Both the position numbers and the translations under genes were made by a program. The notes under the pieces were generated by a model. The model had not been told where the DNA came from and did not search any database. It worked only from the letters and a program-made list of their open reading frames with translations. Shown here piece after piece: positions 1-8,091 of a DNA stretch of 64,000 nucleotides. The stretch is from Paracoccus aerius. GTDB taxonomy: Bacteria; Pseudomonadota; Alphaproteobacteria; Rhodobacterales; Rhodobacteraceae. The stretch is taken from NCBI RefSeq assembly GCF_014656455.1, contig NZ_BNCL01000012.1, positions 1 through 64,000 of the forward strand, written 5' to 3'. Numbering within the stretch: position 1 is the first letter of the stretch; every line of letters begins with the position of its first letter.

Positions 1-28
1 CATGGGCGGCATGGGCGGCATGATGTAA
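1..28 (+). CDS. groEL: GroEL chaperonin, C-terminal tail only (partial)
   Basis: Only the last eight codons and the TAA stop lie in the window. They read Met-Gly-Gly-Met-Gly-Gly-Met-Met, the flexible GGM-repeat tail that ends most bacterial GroEL subunits inside the folding cavity. A strong terminator follows 30 bases later. Identification rests only on this tail, but few other proteins end in GGM repeats. Confidence 0.8.
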
Positions 29-57
29 GCAAACGCCTGCATCAGGAAAAACACGGG

Positions 58-84
58 AAAAGGGCGCCAGAAGGCGCCCTTTTT
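58..84. terminator. Rho-independent terminator, bidirectional
   Basis: A perfect 7-bp GC-rich stem (GGGCGCC at 62-68 with GGCGCCC at 73-79) closes an AGAA loop. It has four A residues on the left and five T residues on the right, so it can end both groEL on the plus strand and the E2 gene, whose stop codon touches its right edge, on the minus strand. Confidence 0.9.
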
Positions 85-1274
85 CAGTCCTGCCAGCCCT
101 CCAGGGCGGCCACGAAGGCCGTCAGCCAGCCATTGGTCTGGTGCCCGTCCAGAACCCGGTGGTCGATCGTCAGCGAGACATAGGCCATCGGCCGGATCTG
201 GATGGTGTCGATGCCGCCCACCTCGCGCACCACCACCCGCTTTTCCAGCTTGCCCACGCCCAGGATGGCCGATTGCGGCTGGTTGATGATGATCGGCGCC
301 GCCAGCAGCGATCCCGACACCCCGTGGTTCGAGATGGTAAAGGTGCCGTCGCGCATGTCGGCGGGCGTCAGCCTGTTGTCGCGCGCCCGCTGCGTCACGT
401 CCTGAAGGCGGGCGGCCACGCCGCGCAGCGACAGGTCCTGGACGTCCCGGATCACCGGCACGACCAGCCCCTTGTCGCCAAGCGCGGTGCCGATGCCGAT
501 ATTGACCTGGTCGAAGATCTCTAGCCGGTCGGGATGCCGGCGGCTGTTGACCTGGGGTACCGATCGCATCGCGCGGGCGGCCGCCAGGACGATATAGGCC
601 GTGTAGGACAGCGGGATCCCGTCCGCCGCGAAGGCCGCCTTGTGGCGGTTGCGATGGGCCATGATCGCGCTGAAATCGGCCTCGAAGACGGCTGTCACCT
701 GCGGGGCCTCGGTCACGGACTTCAGCATGTTGCGCGCAATGGCAAGGCGCATTGCGTCATGGGCCACGGACCGGCCCGCAAGCTGCGGTCCGGCGGCAGG
801 AACAGGAACAGGGGCGGCGGGCGGTTCGTCCTGCAAACGGGCTGCCGCGGCATCCACGTCCGCGCGGGTCAGCCGCCCGTCGCGGCCGCTGCCCTGCAAG
901 GCCTGAGGATCCACGCCCGTCTCCGCAAGCGCCTTGCGCACGGCAGGGGAATGCCAGGACGACATGTCGCGCCGCGCGGGCTGGACCGCAGGGGTATCCT
1001 CTGCCGCATCCGGGGCCGCTGTGTCATGGGCAGGCGCGGCATCGGCAGCCTCGATCCGCGCCAGGACAGATCCCGGCACCGCCTTCTGCCCGGCCTCGAT
1101 CAGGATCTCGGCCACGCGTCCGGATGTGGGGGCCGGAACTTCAACCGACACCTTGTCGGTCTCCAGTTCCAGCAGCGGGTCGTTTTCCTGCACCAGATCG
1201 CCGATCCGGCGCAGCCAGGATGACACAACGGCCTCGGTGCCTTCCTGTTCAAGGGGGACCAGAACATCAACCAT
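84..1274 (-). CDS. 2-oxoacid dehydrogenase E2, dihydrolipoamide acyltransferase (396 aa)
   Basis: This is the acyltransferase core of a 2-oxoacid dehydrogenase complex. It transfers the acyl group from its lipoyl arm to CoA in the cytoplasm. The order is a lipoyl domain (about 1-75, lipoylated Lys in ETDK at residue 41), a linker rich in Ala and Pro, an E1/E3-binding domain (near WHSPAVRKAL) and the catalytic domain ending with the DHRVLDG motif. The ATG at 1274 is chosen because it lies two bases after the E1 stop; the reading frame stays open 21 codons further upstream, inside E1. Its substrate class (branched-chain, pyruvate or other) cannot be fixed from sequence alone. No E3 gene is in the window. 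Confidence 0.9.
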   Translation of the reverse strand: MVDVLVPLEQEGTEAVVSSWLRRIGDLVQENDPLLELETDKVSVEVPAPTSGRVAEILIEAGQKAVPGSVLARIEAADAAPAHDTAAPDAAEDTPAVQPARRDMSSWHSPAVRKALAETGVDPQALQGSGRDGRLTRADVDAAAARLQDEPPAAPVPVPAAGPQLAGRSVAHDAMRLAIARNMLKSVTEAPQVTAVFEADFSAIMAHRNRHKAAFAADGIPLSYTAYIVLAAARAMRSVPQVNSRRHPDRLEIFDQVNIGIGTALGDKGLVVPVIRDVQDLSLRGVAARLQDVTQRARDNRLTPADMRDGTFTISNHGVSGSLLAAPIIINQPQSAILGVGKLEKRVVVREVGGIDTIQIRPMAYVSLTIDHRVLDGHQTNGWLTAFVAALEGWQD

Positions 1275-1276
1275 CT

Positions 1277-3355
1277 TCAGAACCCCACCAGATCGTTCAG
1301 CTTCGCGCGGATCGCCGCGACCGAGGGCACGGCCCAATCCAGATAGACCGGATTATGCGGGCTGGGGATGTCGGGCATCGTCAGCCTCTCGACCGGGGCA
1401 TCAAGGTCGGTGAAGCCTTCGGATGCGACTACGGCGGCAATCTCCGCGCCAAAGCCCGCCGTCTGCAGATCCTCGTGGACGATCAGGCAGCGATGCGTCT
1501 TGGCGACCGAGGCCAGCACGGCCTCGCGGTCCCAGGGAACCAGTGTGCGCAGGTCGATCACATCGACCGACAGGCCCTGCGCGGCTTCCTGGCAGCGATC
1601 CACAAGGCCGCCCCAGGTGACGATCGTGGCCTGCGTCCCCTCGGCCACCAGACGGGCCTTGCCGAAGGGCAGCGCGAAGTCGTCGCCGGGCCAAGGCCTC
1701 CGTGCCCAGGAATGATCCAGCATCGCGCGATGTTCGAGGAAGATCACCGGGTCGTTGCCGCGCAGGGCGCTGCGCAGCAGGCCCACCGCGTCCTCGGCAT
1801 TGGACGGCGAGGCGACCTTCCAGCCAGGACTGTGGACGAAGGCGACCTCGTTCGTCTGGCTGTGCCAGGGATCGCCGCACTTGAAGAAGCCGACCGGCAT
1901 CCGCACCACCATCGGCGCGGCGAAGCGGTTGTTGGTCCGCCACCGCATCGAGCCGCAGTCGTTCAACTGCTCGGTCGCGGGTTCGGCGTATTTCCGGAAC
2001 TGGATTTCCGGCACGGGCAGCAGCCCGGCCAAAGCCATGCCCACCGCGCGACCGATGATGCCTTCTTCCGATAGCGAGGTGTCGAAGACCCGGTCGGCGC
2101 CATGCTTGTCCTGAAGGCCCAGCGTGACGGCGTGGACCCCGCCCTTGGGACCGACATCCTCGCCGAACACCACCATCCGGGGGTTCAGGGTCAGTTCCTG
2201 GTCCAGCACGCGGCGGATCGCGGTGACCATGTTGATGCGCTGCCCTTCGGGCCGGGCCTGGTCGGTCGAAGGCGGCGGGGTCCAGCCCAACGGCATCAGG
2301 CCGCCCAGGTGCTGCATCTCTCCGTCATGGAACACGTGCCGCAGGACCGTGGCCGGATCGCCCACCGGCCGCGCCTCGGCCGCCTCGCGCGCGGCTTCGG
2401 CCCGCTCGGCTGCGTCCTTCACCGCCCCGTCCCAATCCGACTTGCTCAGGATGCGCGGCACCAGATGGGCCTGCAGCTTGCACCAGGGATCGCGGGCGCG
2501 TTCGGCGGCGACGACGGTTTCCGGCTTGTAGGCCTGCGTGTCCTGGAAGCTGTGGCCCTGAAGCCGCGGCACGGTCAGCCGCAGCATCGCCGGGCCGCGT
2601 TCCTCGCGCACGAAGGCCACGGCCTCGGCCACCAGTTGCGCGGCCTCGACCGGGTCGGTGCCGTCGCCCGCGAAGATGCGCAGGCCGTTCCACGACGCCA
2701 GGTTGGCCGCGATGTTGCCGCCCGGCGTCTGCACCGTCGAGGCGACCGAGATGCCGAAGCCGTTATCCTCGACATAGAACAGCATCGGCAGCTTCTGGGT
2801 GGTGGCGATGGTCAGCGCGGACCAGAAGCCGTTGGACGCGACCGATCCGTCGCCCCCCAGCACGACCGCGATCGAACGGCCATGCGCGTCCGAACCCAGC
2901 ACCTTCGCCTGGTATTCAAGCGCCTGCGCCCAGCCCGCCGTGGGCGTGTATTGCGCGCCGACACCGCCACACATCGGCAGGGCCGTGGCGCCGTCGCGGT
3001 TGGGGTGGTTGAAGACCACGCCGATGTCGCGCCCGTCAGAATAGCCCCCCGCGCGCCCCATGGCCGAGCCGAGCGCATCGACCGGATCCACGCCAAGCGC
3101 CAGCAGCAGCGGCCGCGACCGGTAATAGCCGCAGACCGCGTCATGGCGTTCGGTCAGCTGCATCCCCAGAAGGATCTGCGCCATGTCATGCCCGCGCGCC
3201 GAGAACTGGTAGAGCACCTTCTTTTCGGGAACGAGGCGGGTTTCCTCCATCTCGTCCAGGGCGCGGCTCAACGCCATGTGACGCAGCACCGTGGCCCAGT
3301 CGACATCGGCATCGGGTGCGTTGCGGAACGCCGTGGCGGCTTGCGATCTGGCCAT
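1277..3355 (-). CDS. 2-oxoacid dehydrogenase E1, alpha and beta subunits fused (692 aa)
   Basis: This is a thiamine-diphosphate-dependent decarboxylase that feeds the E2 encoded just downstream. The N-terminal half is the E1-alpha (dehydrogenase E1) domain, with the ThDP motif from GDG at 168-170 to the Asn of EDNGFG near 198. The C-terminal half, from about residue 375, is the transketolase-like pyrimidine and C-terminal domain of E1-beta. Most complexes carry these as two proteins. The fused form resembles proteins annotated as alpha-ketoacid dehydrogenase alpha/beta in Rhodobacteraceae. An AAGGGG ribosome site precedes the ATG. The neighbouring Lrp regulator and lysine genes suggest an amino-acid-derived 2-oxoacid substrate; this is inference. 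Confidence 0.9.
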   Translation of the reverse strand: MARSQAATAFRNAPDADVDWATVLRHMALSRALDEMEETRLVPEKKVLYQFSARGHDMAQILLGMQLTERHDAVCGYYRSRPLLLALGVDPVDALGSAMGRAGGYSDGRDIGVVFNHPNRDGATALPMCGGVGAQYTPTAGWAQALEYQAKVLGSDAHGRSIAVVLGGDGSVASNGFWSALTIATTQKLPMLFYVEDNGFGISVASTVQTPGGNIAANLASWNGLRIFAGDGTDPVEAAQLVAEAVAFVREERGPAMLRLTVPRLQGHSFQDTQAYKPETVVAAERARDPWCKLQAHLVPRILSKSDWDGAVKDAAERAEAAREAAEARPVGDPATVLRHVFHDGEMQHLGGLMPLGWTPPPSTDQARPEGQRINMVTAIRRVLDQELTLNPRMVVFGEDVGPKGGVHAVTLGLQDKHGADRVFDTSLSEEGIIGRAVGMALAGLLPVPEIQFRKYAEPATEQLNDCGSMRWRTNNRFAAPMVVRMPVGFFKCGDPWHSQTNEVAFVHSPGWKVASPSNAEDAVGLLRSALRGNDPVIFLEHRAMLDHSWARRPWPGDDFALPFGKARLVAEGTQATIVTWGGLVDRCQEAAQGLSVDVIDLRTLVPWDREAVLASVAKTHRCLIVHEDLQTAGFGAEIAAVVASEGFTDLDAPVERLTMPDIPSPHNPVYLDWAVPSVAAIRAKLNDLVGF

Positions 3356-3457
3356 GTTTTCCCCTTGGTATCGTTTGGATCATCATTGCGCGAAAGGGGT
3401 GAAATGGGCTTTCAAAACGGGGCAGGATCAGCCTAATGATGATGGGTTCGTTTCAAG

Positions 3458-3940
3458 ATGATCCACTACATGAACCAGACATACCAACTGGACCAGATCG
3501 ACCGGAGAATCCTGCAGGAGCTTCAGGTGGACGCGGGCCTGTCGAACCAGGACCTTGCGGAACGGGTCGGGTCATCGGCCGCCTCGTGCTGGCGCCGGGT
3601 CAAGGCCATGCAAGAGGCCGGCGTGCTGGGCCCGGCCGTGCGGCTTGTGGATCCGGCGGCCTTGGGGCGCGGCCTCGATATCTTTTGCGAGATCCGCATG
3701 AAGTCGCAGAACCGCGCCAACCGCGCCGCCTTCGAGTCCTTCATCGCCGCACAAGAGGATGTCGTGGCCTGCTATTCGATCAGCGGGGACTGGGACTATC
3801 TGCTGCACATCGTCGCCCGCGACATGGCGGATTACGAAAAGGTGCTGATGCAGGGCATCCTGAACCATGACGCCATCGCGAACTCTTCGTCGAAATTCGT
3901 CCTCAGGCGCATCAAGCACCAGACTGCGCTGCCGGTCTGA
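3458..3940 (+). CDS. Lrp/AsnC family transcriptional regulator (160 aa)
   Basis: The protein has an N-terminal winged helix-turn-helix (about 12-60, with the LSNQDLAERVG core) and a C-terminal AsnC/RAM ligand domain that usually binds amino acids and forms octamers. It is divergent from the E1-E2 operon with a 102-bp gap, so it probably controls that operon and itself. The gap has a loose inverted pair CATCATT (3381-3387) / AATGATG (3435-3441). The ATG at 3470 (MNQTYQLDQIDRRIL) is an equally plausible start, since Lrp proteins usually begin close to the first helix. Confidence 0.88.
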   Translation: MIHYMNQTYQLDQIDRRILQELQVDAGLSNQDLAERVGSSAASCWRRVKAMQEAGVLGPAVRLVDPAALGRGLDIFCEIRMKSQNRANRAAFESFIAAQEDVVACYSISGDWDYLLHIVARDMADYEKVLMQGILNHDAIANSSSKFVLRRIKHQTALPV

Positions 3941-3949
3941 CGGGCAGGC

Positions 3950-5161
3950 CTAGGTCAGGCGGCCGCAGGCGTCACCGATGCGGGTCATGGCTTCGGTCAA
4001 CTCGGCCGCCGATGTCGCGTAGGATATGCGGAAATAGGGCGAAAGCCCGAAGGCCGACCCGGGCACAACGGCCACATCCACCTCGTCCAGCAGCCAGGCG
4101 CAGAAGTCGCGGTCGCTTTCCAGCACCTTGCCACCTGGCGTGGTGCGGCCCAGGATGCCTGCGCAACTTGCAAAGGCATAGAACGCGCCCTCGGGGCGGC
4201 GGCACTGGATGCCGTCGATCCTGTTCAGGGCATCGACCACAAGGTCCCGCCGCGCCGCGAAGCTGTCGCGCCGGGCGGCCAGGAAGTCCTGCGGCCCGTC
4301 CAGTGCCGCGATGGCCGCTGCCTGCGTCACCGAACAGGGGCAGGATGTCGACTGGCTTTGCACCACCGCCATCCCCGCGATCAGCCCAGCAGGACCACCG
4401 GCATATCCAAGGCGCCATCCGGTCATGGCATAGGCCTTGGACACCCCGTTGATCGTCAGGCAGCGGTCCTTCAGCGACGGGTCAAGCGCCAGCGGCGTTA
4501 CAAAGCGGAACCCGTCATAGACAAGATGTTCGTACATGTCGTCGACCATCAGCCAGACATGCGGGTGGCGGTCCAGAACCTCCAGCAGCGCGCGATAATC
4601 CCGCTCGGCATAGGCGGCGCCGGTCGGATTCGAGGGCGAATTCAGCAGCAGCCATCTTGTGCGCGGCGTGATCGCGGCCTCCAATGCTGCCGGCGACAGG
4701 CGGAAGCCGCCCTCGCCGGGGCAAGGGATCGCGACGGGCACGCCGCCCGCGATCCGCACGATGTCGAAATAGCTGGTCCAGCAGGGGGTGGGGATGATGA
4801 CCTCGTCCCCGGGGTCAAGGCTGGCCATCATCGCGTTGTAGAGCATCTGCTTGGCGCCCGCGCCTGCCGTCACCTCGTCGGGGCCGAAGTCCAGCCCGTT
4901 CTCTCGCAAGAACTTGTCGCGGATGGCGCGCTTCAGCAGGGGCGAGCCGTCGAGGTTGGTGTATTTCGTCTCGCCCCGCCGGATCGCGGCGATCGCGGCC
5001 TCCTTGACATGGTCGGGCGTGTCGAAATCGGGCTCGCCCGCCCCAAGGGCGATGACGGGCCGCCCGTCGCGCTTCAGGGCGGCGGCGCGTGCGGTGATCG
5101 CCAGGATCTCGGACACGCCGAGATCCTCGATCCGGCTGGCGGGCCGGAAGATGCTGTTCAT
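3950..5161 (-). CDS. PLP-dependent class I/II aminotransferase, probably 2-aminoadipate or lysine (403 aa)
   Basis: This is a fold-type I aminotransferase of usual length. The PLP-binding Lys is K242 in NGVSKAYAMTGWR, and the NSPSNPTG motif (174-181) and Asp207/Tyr210 pocket residues are present. It is the last gene of a four-gene operon, nine bases after the semialdehyde dehydrogenase. From context I infer that it converts 2-aminoadipate to 2-oxoadipate, the substrate of the HglS enzyme encoded first in the operon. The family is broad (aspartate, aromatic and aminoadipate enzymes), so substrate assignment rests on the operon. Confidence 0.85.
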   Translation of the reverse strand: MNSIFRPASRIEDLGVSEILAITARAAALKRDGRPVIALGAGEPDFDTPDHVKEAAIAAIRRGETKYTNLDGSPLLKRAIRDKFLRENGLDFGPDEVTAGAGAKQMLYNAMMASLDPGDEVIIPTPCWTSYFDIVRIAGGVPVAIPCPGEGGFRLSPAALEAAITPRTRWLLLNSPSNPTGAAYAERDYRALLEVLDRHPHVWLMVDDMYEHLVYDGFRFVTPLALDPSLKDRCLTINGVSKAYAMTGWRLGYAGGPAGLIAGMAVVQSQSTSCPCSVTQAAAIAALDGPQDFLAARRDSFAARRDLVVDALNRIDGIQCRRPEGAFYAFASCAGILGRTTPGGKVLESDRDFCAWLLDEVDVAVVPGSAFGLSPYFRISYATSAAELTEAMTRIGDACGRLT

Positions 5162-5170
5162 GCCGGTCCC

Positions 5171-6682
5171 TCAGATGTCGAAGACGACACCCTGCGCCAG
5201 GGGCAGCGCGCGGGAATAGTTGATGGTGTTGGTCGCCCGGCGCATATAGGCCTTCCACGCGTCCGATCCGCTTTCGCGCCCGCCGCCCGTTTCCTTTTCG
5301 CCGCCGAAGGCGCCCCCGATCTCGGCTCCGGATGTGCCGATGTTGACATTGGCGATGCCGCAATCGGACCCGGATGCGGACAGGAACAATTCGGCCTCGC
5401 GCAGGTCGGTCGTGAAGATCGACGACGACAGGCCCGCCGCGACGGCATTGTGTTCCTGAATCGCGGCAGGCAGGTCGGCATAGCGCATGACATAGAGGAT
5501 CGGGGCGAAGGTTTCCTCAAGAACCGGACCCGTCTGCGACGGCATTTCCACCAGGGCGGGCCTGACATAGAAGGCCGCACCGGGACCGGCATCGGTGACC
5601 CGTTCGCCGCCGTGGACCGTTCCGCCGGCTGCTTGCGCTTGTTCCAGGGCGGCCTGCATGGCTTCAAAGGCATCCCGGTCCACCAAGGGTCCGACCAAAG
5701 CCTGCGTCGTCAGCGGATTGCCGACCGACACCGAGGCATAGGCCTTGATCAGCCGCGGCACCAGGGCGTCGTAGATGCTGTCATGGACGAACAGACGCCG
5801 CATCGTGGTGCAGCGTTGCCCGGCTGTGCCCATCGCGCCAAAGGCGATGGCGCGCAGAGCCATGTCCAGATCGGCCGACGGGCAGACGATGCCCGCATTG
5901 TTGCCGCCCAGTTCCAGGATCGTGCGCCCGAAGCGGGCCGCGACCCGGGGACCGACCTGCCGACCCATCCGCGTGGACCCGGTGGCCGAGACGAGCGCGA
6001 CGCGCGGGTCGTCAACAAGCGCCTCTCCGGTCTCGCGCCCGCCGATCACGACCTGGCTCAGGCCTTCGGGGGCGTCGCCGAACCGGGCCAGGGCGCGGTC
6101 CAGGATCGCTTGGGACGCCAAGGCTGTCAGGGGCGTCTTCTCGGACGGCTTCCAGACGACAGGATTGCCGCAGACCAGGGCCAGGGCCGTGTTCCACGAC
6201 CAGACGGCGACCGGAAAGTTGAAGGCCGATATCACGCCCACCACCCCCAGCGGATGCCAGGTTTCCATCATGCGGTGGCCTGGACGTTCTGTGGCGATGG
6301 TCAGGCCGTAGAGCTGGCGCGACAGGCCTGTGGCAAAGTCGCAGATGTCGATCATCTCCTGCACCTCGCCCGCACCTTCGGAGGGAGACTTGCCCGCCTC
6401 GATCGAGACAAGGCGCCCCAGATCGTCCTTGGCGGCGCGCAGTTCCTCGCCCAGCAGGCGGACCAGTTCGCCGCGGCGCGGGGCAGGCACGTCGCGCCAG
6501 ATGCGGAAGGCGTCTGCCGCGCGGGCCACGGCGGCCTGAACCTCGGCCGCCGAATGCTGCGGCAGCTCGGCCACCCGCTCTCCGGTGACGGGGGAAAAGC
6601 TGTGAAGCGTCCCGTTCGTGTAAAGGGCCGCGTCAACGCCCAGTTTCGAAAGGATCCGGGTGCAGTCATCGGTGATCGTCAT
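5171..6682 (-). CDS. amaB: Aldehyde dehydrogenase family 7, piperideine-6-carboxylate / aminoadipate-semialdehyde dehydrogenase (503 aa)
   Basis: This NAD(P)-dependent enzyme probably oxidises 2-aminoadipate 6-semialdehyde (in equilibrium with piperideine-6-carboxylate) to 2-aminoadipate. Catalytic Cys291 sits in GQRCTT and the general base Glu257 in LELGGNN. The long stretch around SRQLYGLTIATERPGHRMME and the LGVVGVISAFNFPVAVWSWN core are typical of the ALDH7/antiquitin/AmaB group rather than general ALDHs. It begins eight bases after the D-2-hydroxyglutarate dehydrogenase gene. I considered ketoglutarate semialdehyde dehydrogenase for the hydroxyproline genes, but the sequence type and operon favour lysine catabolism. 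Confidence 0.88.
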   Translation of the reverse strand: MTITDDCTRILSKLGVDAALYTNGTLHSFSPVTGERVAELPQHSAAEVQAAVARAADAFRIWRDVPAPRRGELVRLLGEELRAAKDDLGRLVSIEAGKSPSEGAGEVQEMIDICDFATGLSRQLYGLTIATERPGHRMMETWHPLGVVGVISAFNFPVAVWSWNTALALVCGNPVVWKPSEKTPLTALASQAILDRALARFGDAPEGLSQVVIGGRETGEALVDDPRVALVSATGSTRMGRQVGPRVAARFGRTILELGGNNAGIVCPSADLDMALRAIAFGAMGTAGQRCTTMRRLFVHDSIYDALVPRLIKAYASVSVGNPLTTQALVGPLVDRDAFEAMQAALEQAQAAGGTVHGGERVTDAGPGAAFYVRPALVEMPSQTGPVLEETFAPILYVMRYADLPAAIQEHNAVAAGLSSSIFTTDLREAELFLSASGSDCGIANVNIGTSGAEIGGAFGGEKETGGGRESGSDAWKAYMRRATNTINYSRALPLAQGVVFDI

Positions 6683-6690
6683 GTCATTCC

Positions 6691-8091
6691 TCAGTCAAAA
6701 CGGGCCGCGCCGATCCCGGCGCCGCCAAGGGTCCGCAAAAGCCCGCCTGCCAACCCGCGCAGCACCGGATCGGCATAGGCGTCATAGTAGGCCTGGTTGC
6801 GCCGACCGATCGCATGTTCGGCGCTGAAGCTGCCACCGAAATCGCGCACCGCGACCCGCACGACGCGGTCCCGCAAGGCTGCCTCGGCCGCGGGATCGGT
6901 GGCGCAGGGGCTGCCGGGCGGCACGACCAGATTGAAATGGACGCCCCCGTCGCCGATATGGCCGAAGTCGCAGACGACCGCTTCGGGATGGGTCAAGGAC
7001 AGTTCCTCGCGCATCCGGGCGCAAAAGCGCATGGTGTCGCCTCGACGGAAGGACAGGTCGAAGGCGATCAGCTTGCCGGCCGCCCTGACCCCTTCGGACA
7101 GGGCATGGCGCAAGGCCCAGCCCTGCCCCGGCCGCCCGAAGCGGGCATCGGCAAGAAGCTCGGGGGCCTCCTCGGTCAGGGCGCCAAGGCTGCCTTGCAG
7201 CAGATCGTCAAGGGGCGGATCGCCCGGCATTGCGGCGGTCCGGGAGACCTCCATGAGGATAGCGTAATCGGGCACGGGATCCGGCGCGAAGGGATCGCGA
7301 AGCGACGGAACATGGTCCAGGGCCGCACGGATGGCCGCGCCGGACATTCCTTCGAAGGCTGTCAGCATCGTGCCGAACCGGCGCTCGGCCTGCCGCAGCA
7401 GGGGCAGGATCGTGTCCGGTCCGGCGGGGACAAGGATGGCGACCGCCGTGTCGCCGGGCAGGGGCGACAGGCGCAGTTCGACCTCGGTGACAATGCCGAA
7501 GACGCCGCTGGTGCCGATCAGCAGGTGCTTCCAGTCGGGGCCGGTGTTGTCCTTGCGCAGCCCACGGCCCATCGACAGGACGCGGCCGTCCGGCAGCACG
7601 GCGCTCAGGCCCAGCACATTGGCACGCATGTCGCCATAGCGCAGGAACCGTGCCCCACCCGTATTGGTCGCGACCATCCCCCCGACCGAAGGGTCGGCGC
7701 CCAAATCGATGGGCAGGGCATAACCCTCGGCCGCGGCCTGCGCGTTCAGGTCGGACAAAAGCACCCCCGCCCCGACACGGGCGGAAGCATTGTCACCGTC
7801 GATCGCGATGTCCTTGAGCCGCTCCAGCGACAGGATCAGATCCGTGCCGCTGTCATCGGGCGTGGATCCTGCCACAAGCCCCGTGTTCGCGCCTTGCGGC
7901 ACGATCCGCGCACCATGCCGTGCCGCAGCGGCGACGCAGGCTGCGACCTGCCGTGTGTCGGCAGGGCGCAGCACCGCAAGGCTGACGCCCCGGTCATAGC
8001 GCGCACCCTGGTCATAGCGCGCGCGGTCCGCGTCCTGCCGGATCAAACCCTCCGGGCCAAGGATCGCCTCCATCTTCGCCAGCAGGGTCAT
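6691..8091 (-). CDS. FAD-linked D-2-hydroxyglutarate dehydrogenase (466 aa)
   Basis: This is a flavoprotein of the D-lactate / D-2-hydroxyglutarate dehydrogenase family. It has an N-terminal FAD_binding_4 domain (the GANTGLVAG loop near residue 70 and DLGADPSVGGMVATNTGG) and a C-terminal FAD-oxidase domain with the metal-binding GHIGDGGVHFNL motif. Its ATG overlaps the HglS stop by four bases (ATGA), which indicates translational coupling. The HglS product is D-2-hydroxyglutarate, so oxidation to 2-oxoglutarate is the expected role. The reading frame stays open far upstream inside HglS; the ATG at 8091 fits both the family length and the overlap. Confidence 0.88.
   Translation of the reverse strand: MTLLAKMEAILGPEGLIRQDADRARYDQGARYDRGVSLAVLRPADTRQVAACVAAAARHGARIVPQGANTGLVAGSTPDDSGTDLILSLERLKDIAIDGDNASARVGAGVLLSDLNAQAAAEGYALPIDLGADPSVGGMVATNTGGARFLRYGDMRANVLGLSAVLPDGRVLSMGRGLRKDNTGPDWKHLLIGTSGVFGIVTEVELRLSPLPGDTAVAILVPAGPDTILPLLRQAERRFGTMLTAFEGMSGAAIRAALDHVPSLRDPFAPDPVPDYAILMEVSRTAAMPGDPPLDDLLQGSLGALTEEAPELLADARFGRPGQGWALRHALSEGVRAAGKLIAFDLSFRRGDTMRFCARMREELSLTHPEAVVCDFGHIGDGGVHFNLVVPPGSPCATDPAAEAALRDRVVRVAVRDFGGSFSAEHAIGRRNQAYYDAYADPVLRGLAGGLLRTLGGAGIGAARFD

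Noticed and set aside
5171-6682. The aldehyde dehydrogenase as the missing ketoglutarate-semialdehyde dehydrogenase of hydroxyproline breakdown
   Set aside because: Its internal motifs are of ALDH7/AmaB type and it is coupled to hglS, 30 kb from the hydroxyproline genes.
4358-6778. Long plus-strand open frame (806 codons) across the aminotransferase and aldehyde dehydrogenase genes
   Set aside because: It is antisense to two clear enzymes and its translation is Arg/Gly/Gln-rich without domains, as expected for the opposite strand of high-GC coding DNA.
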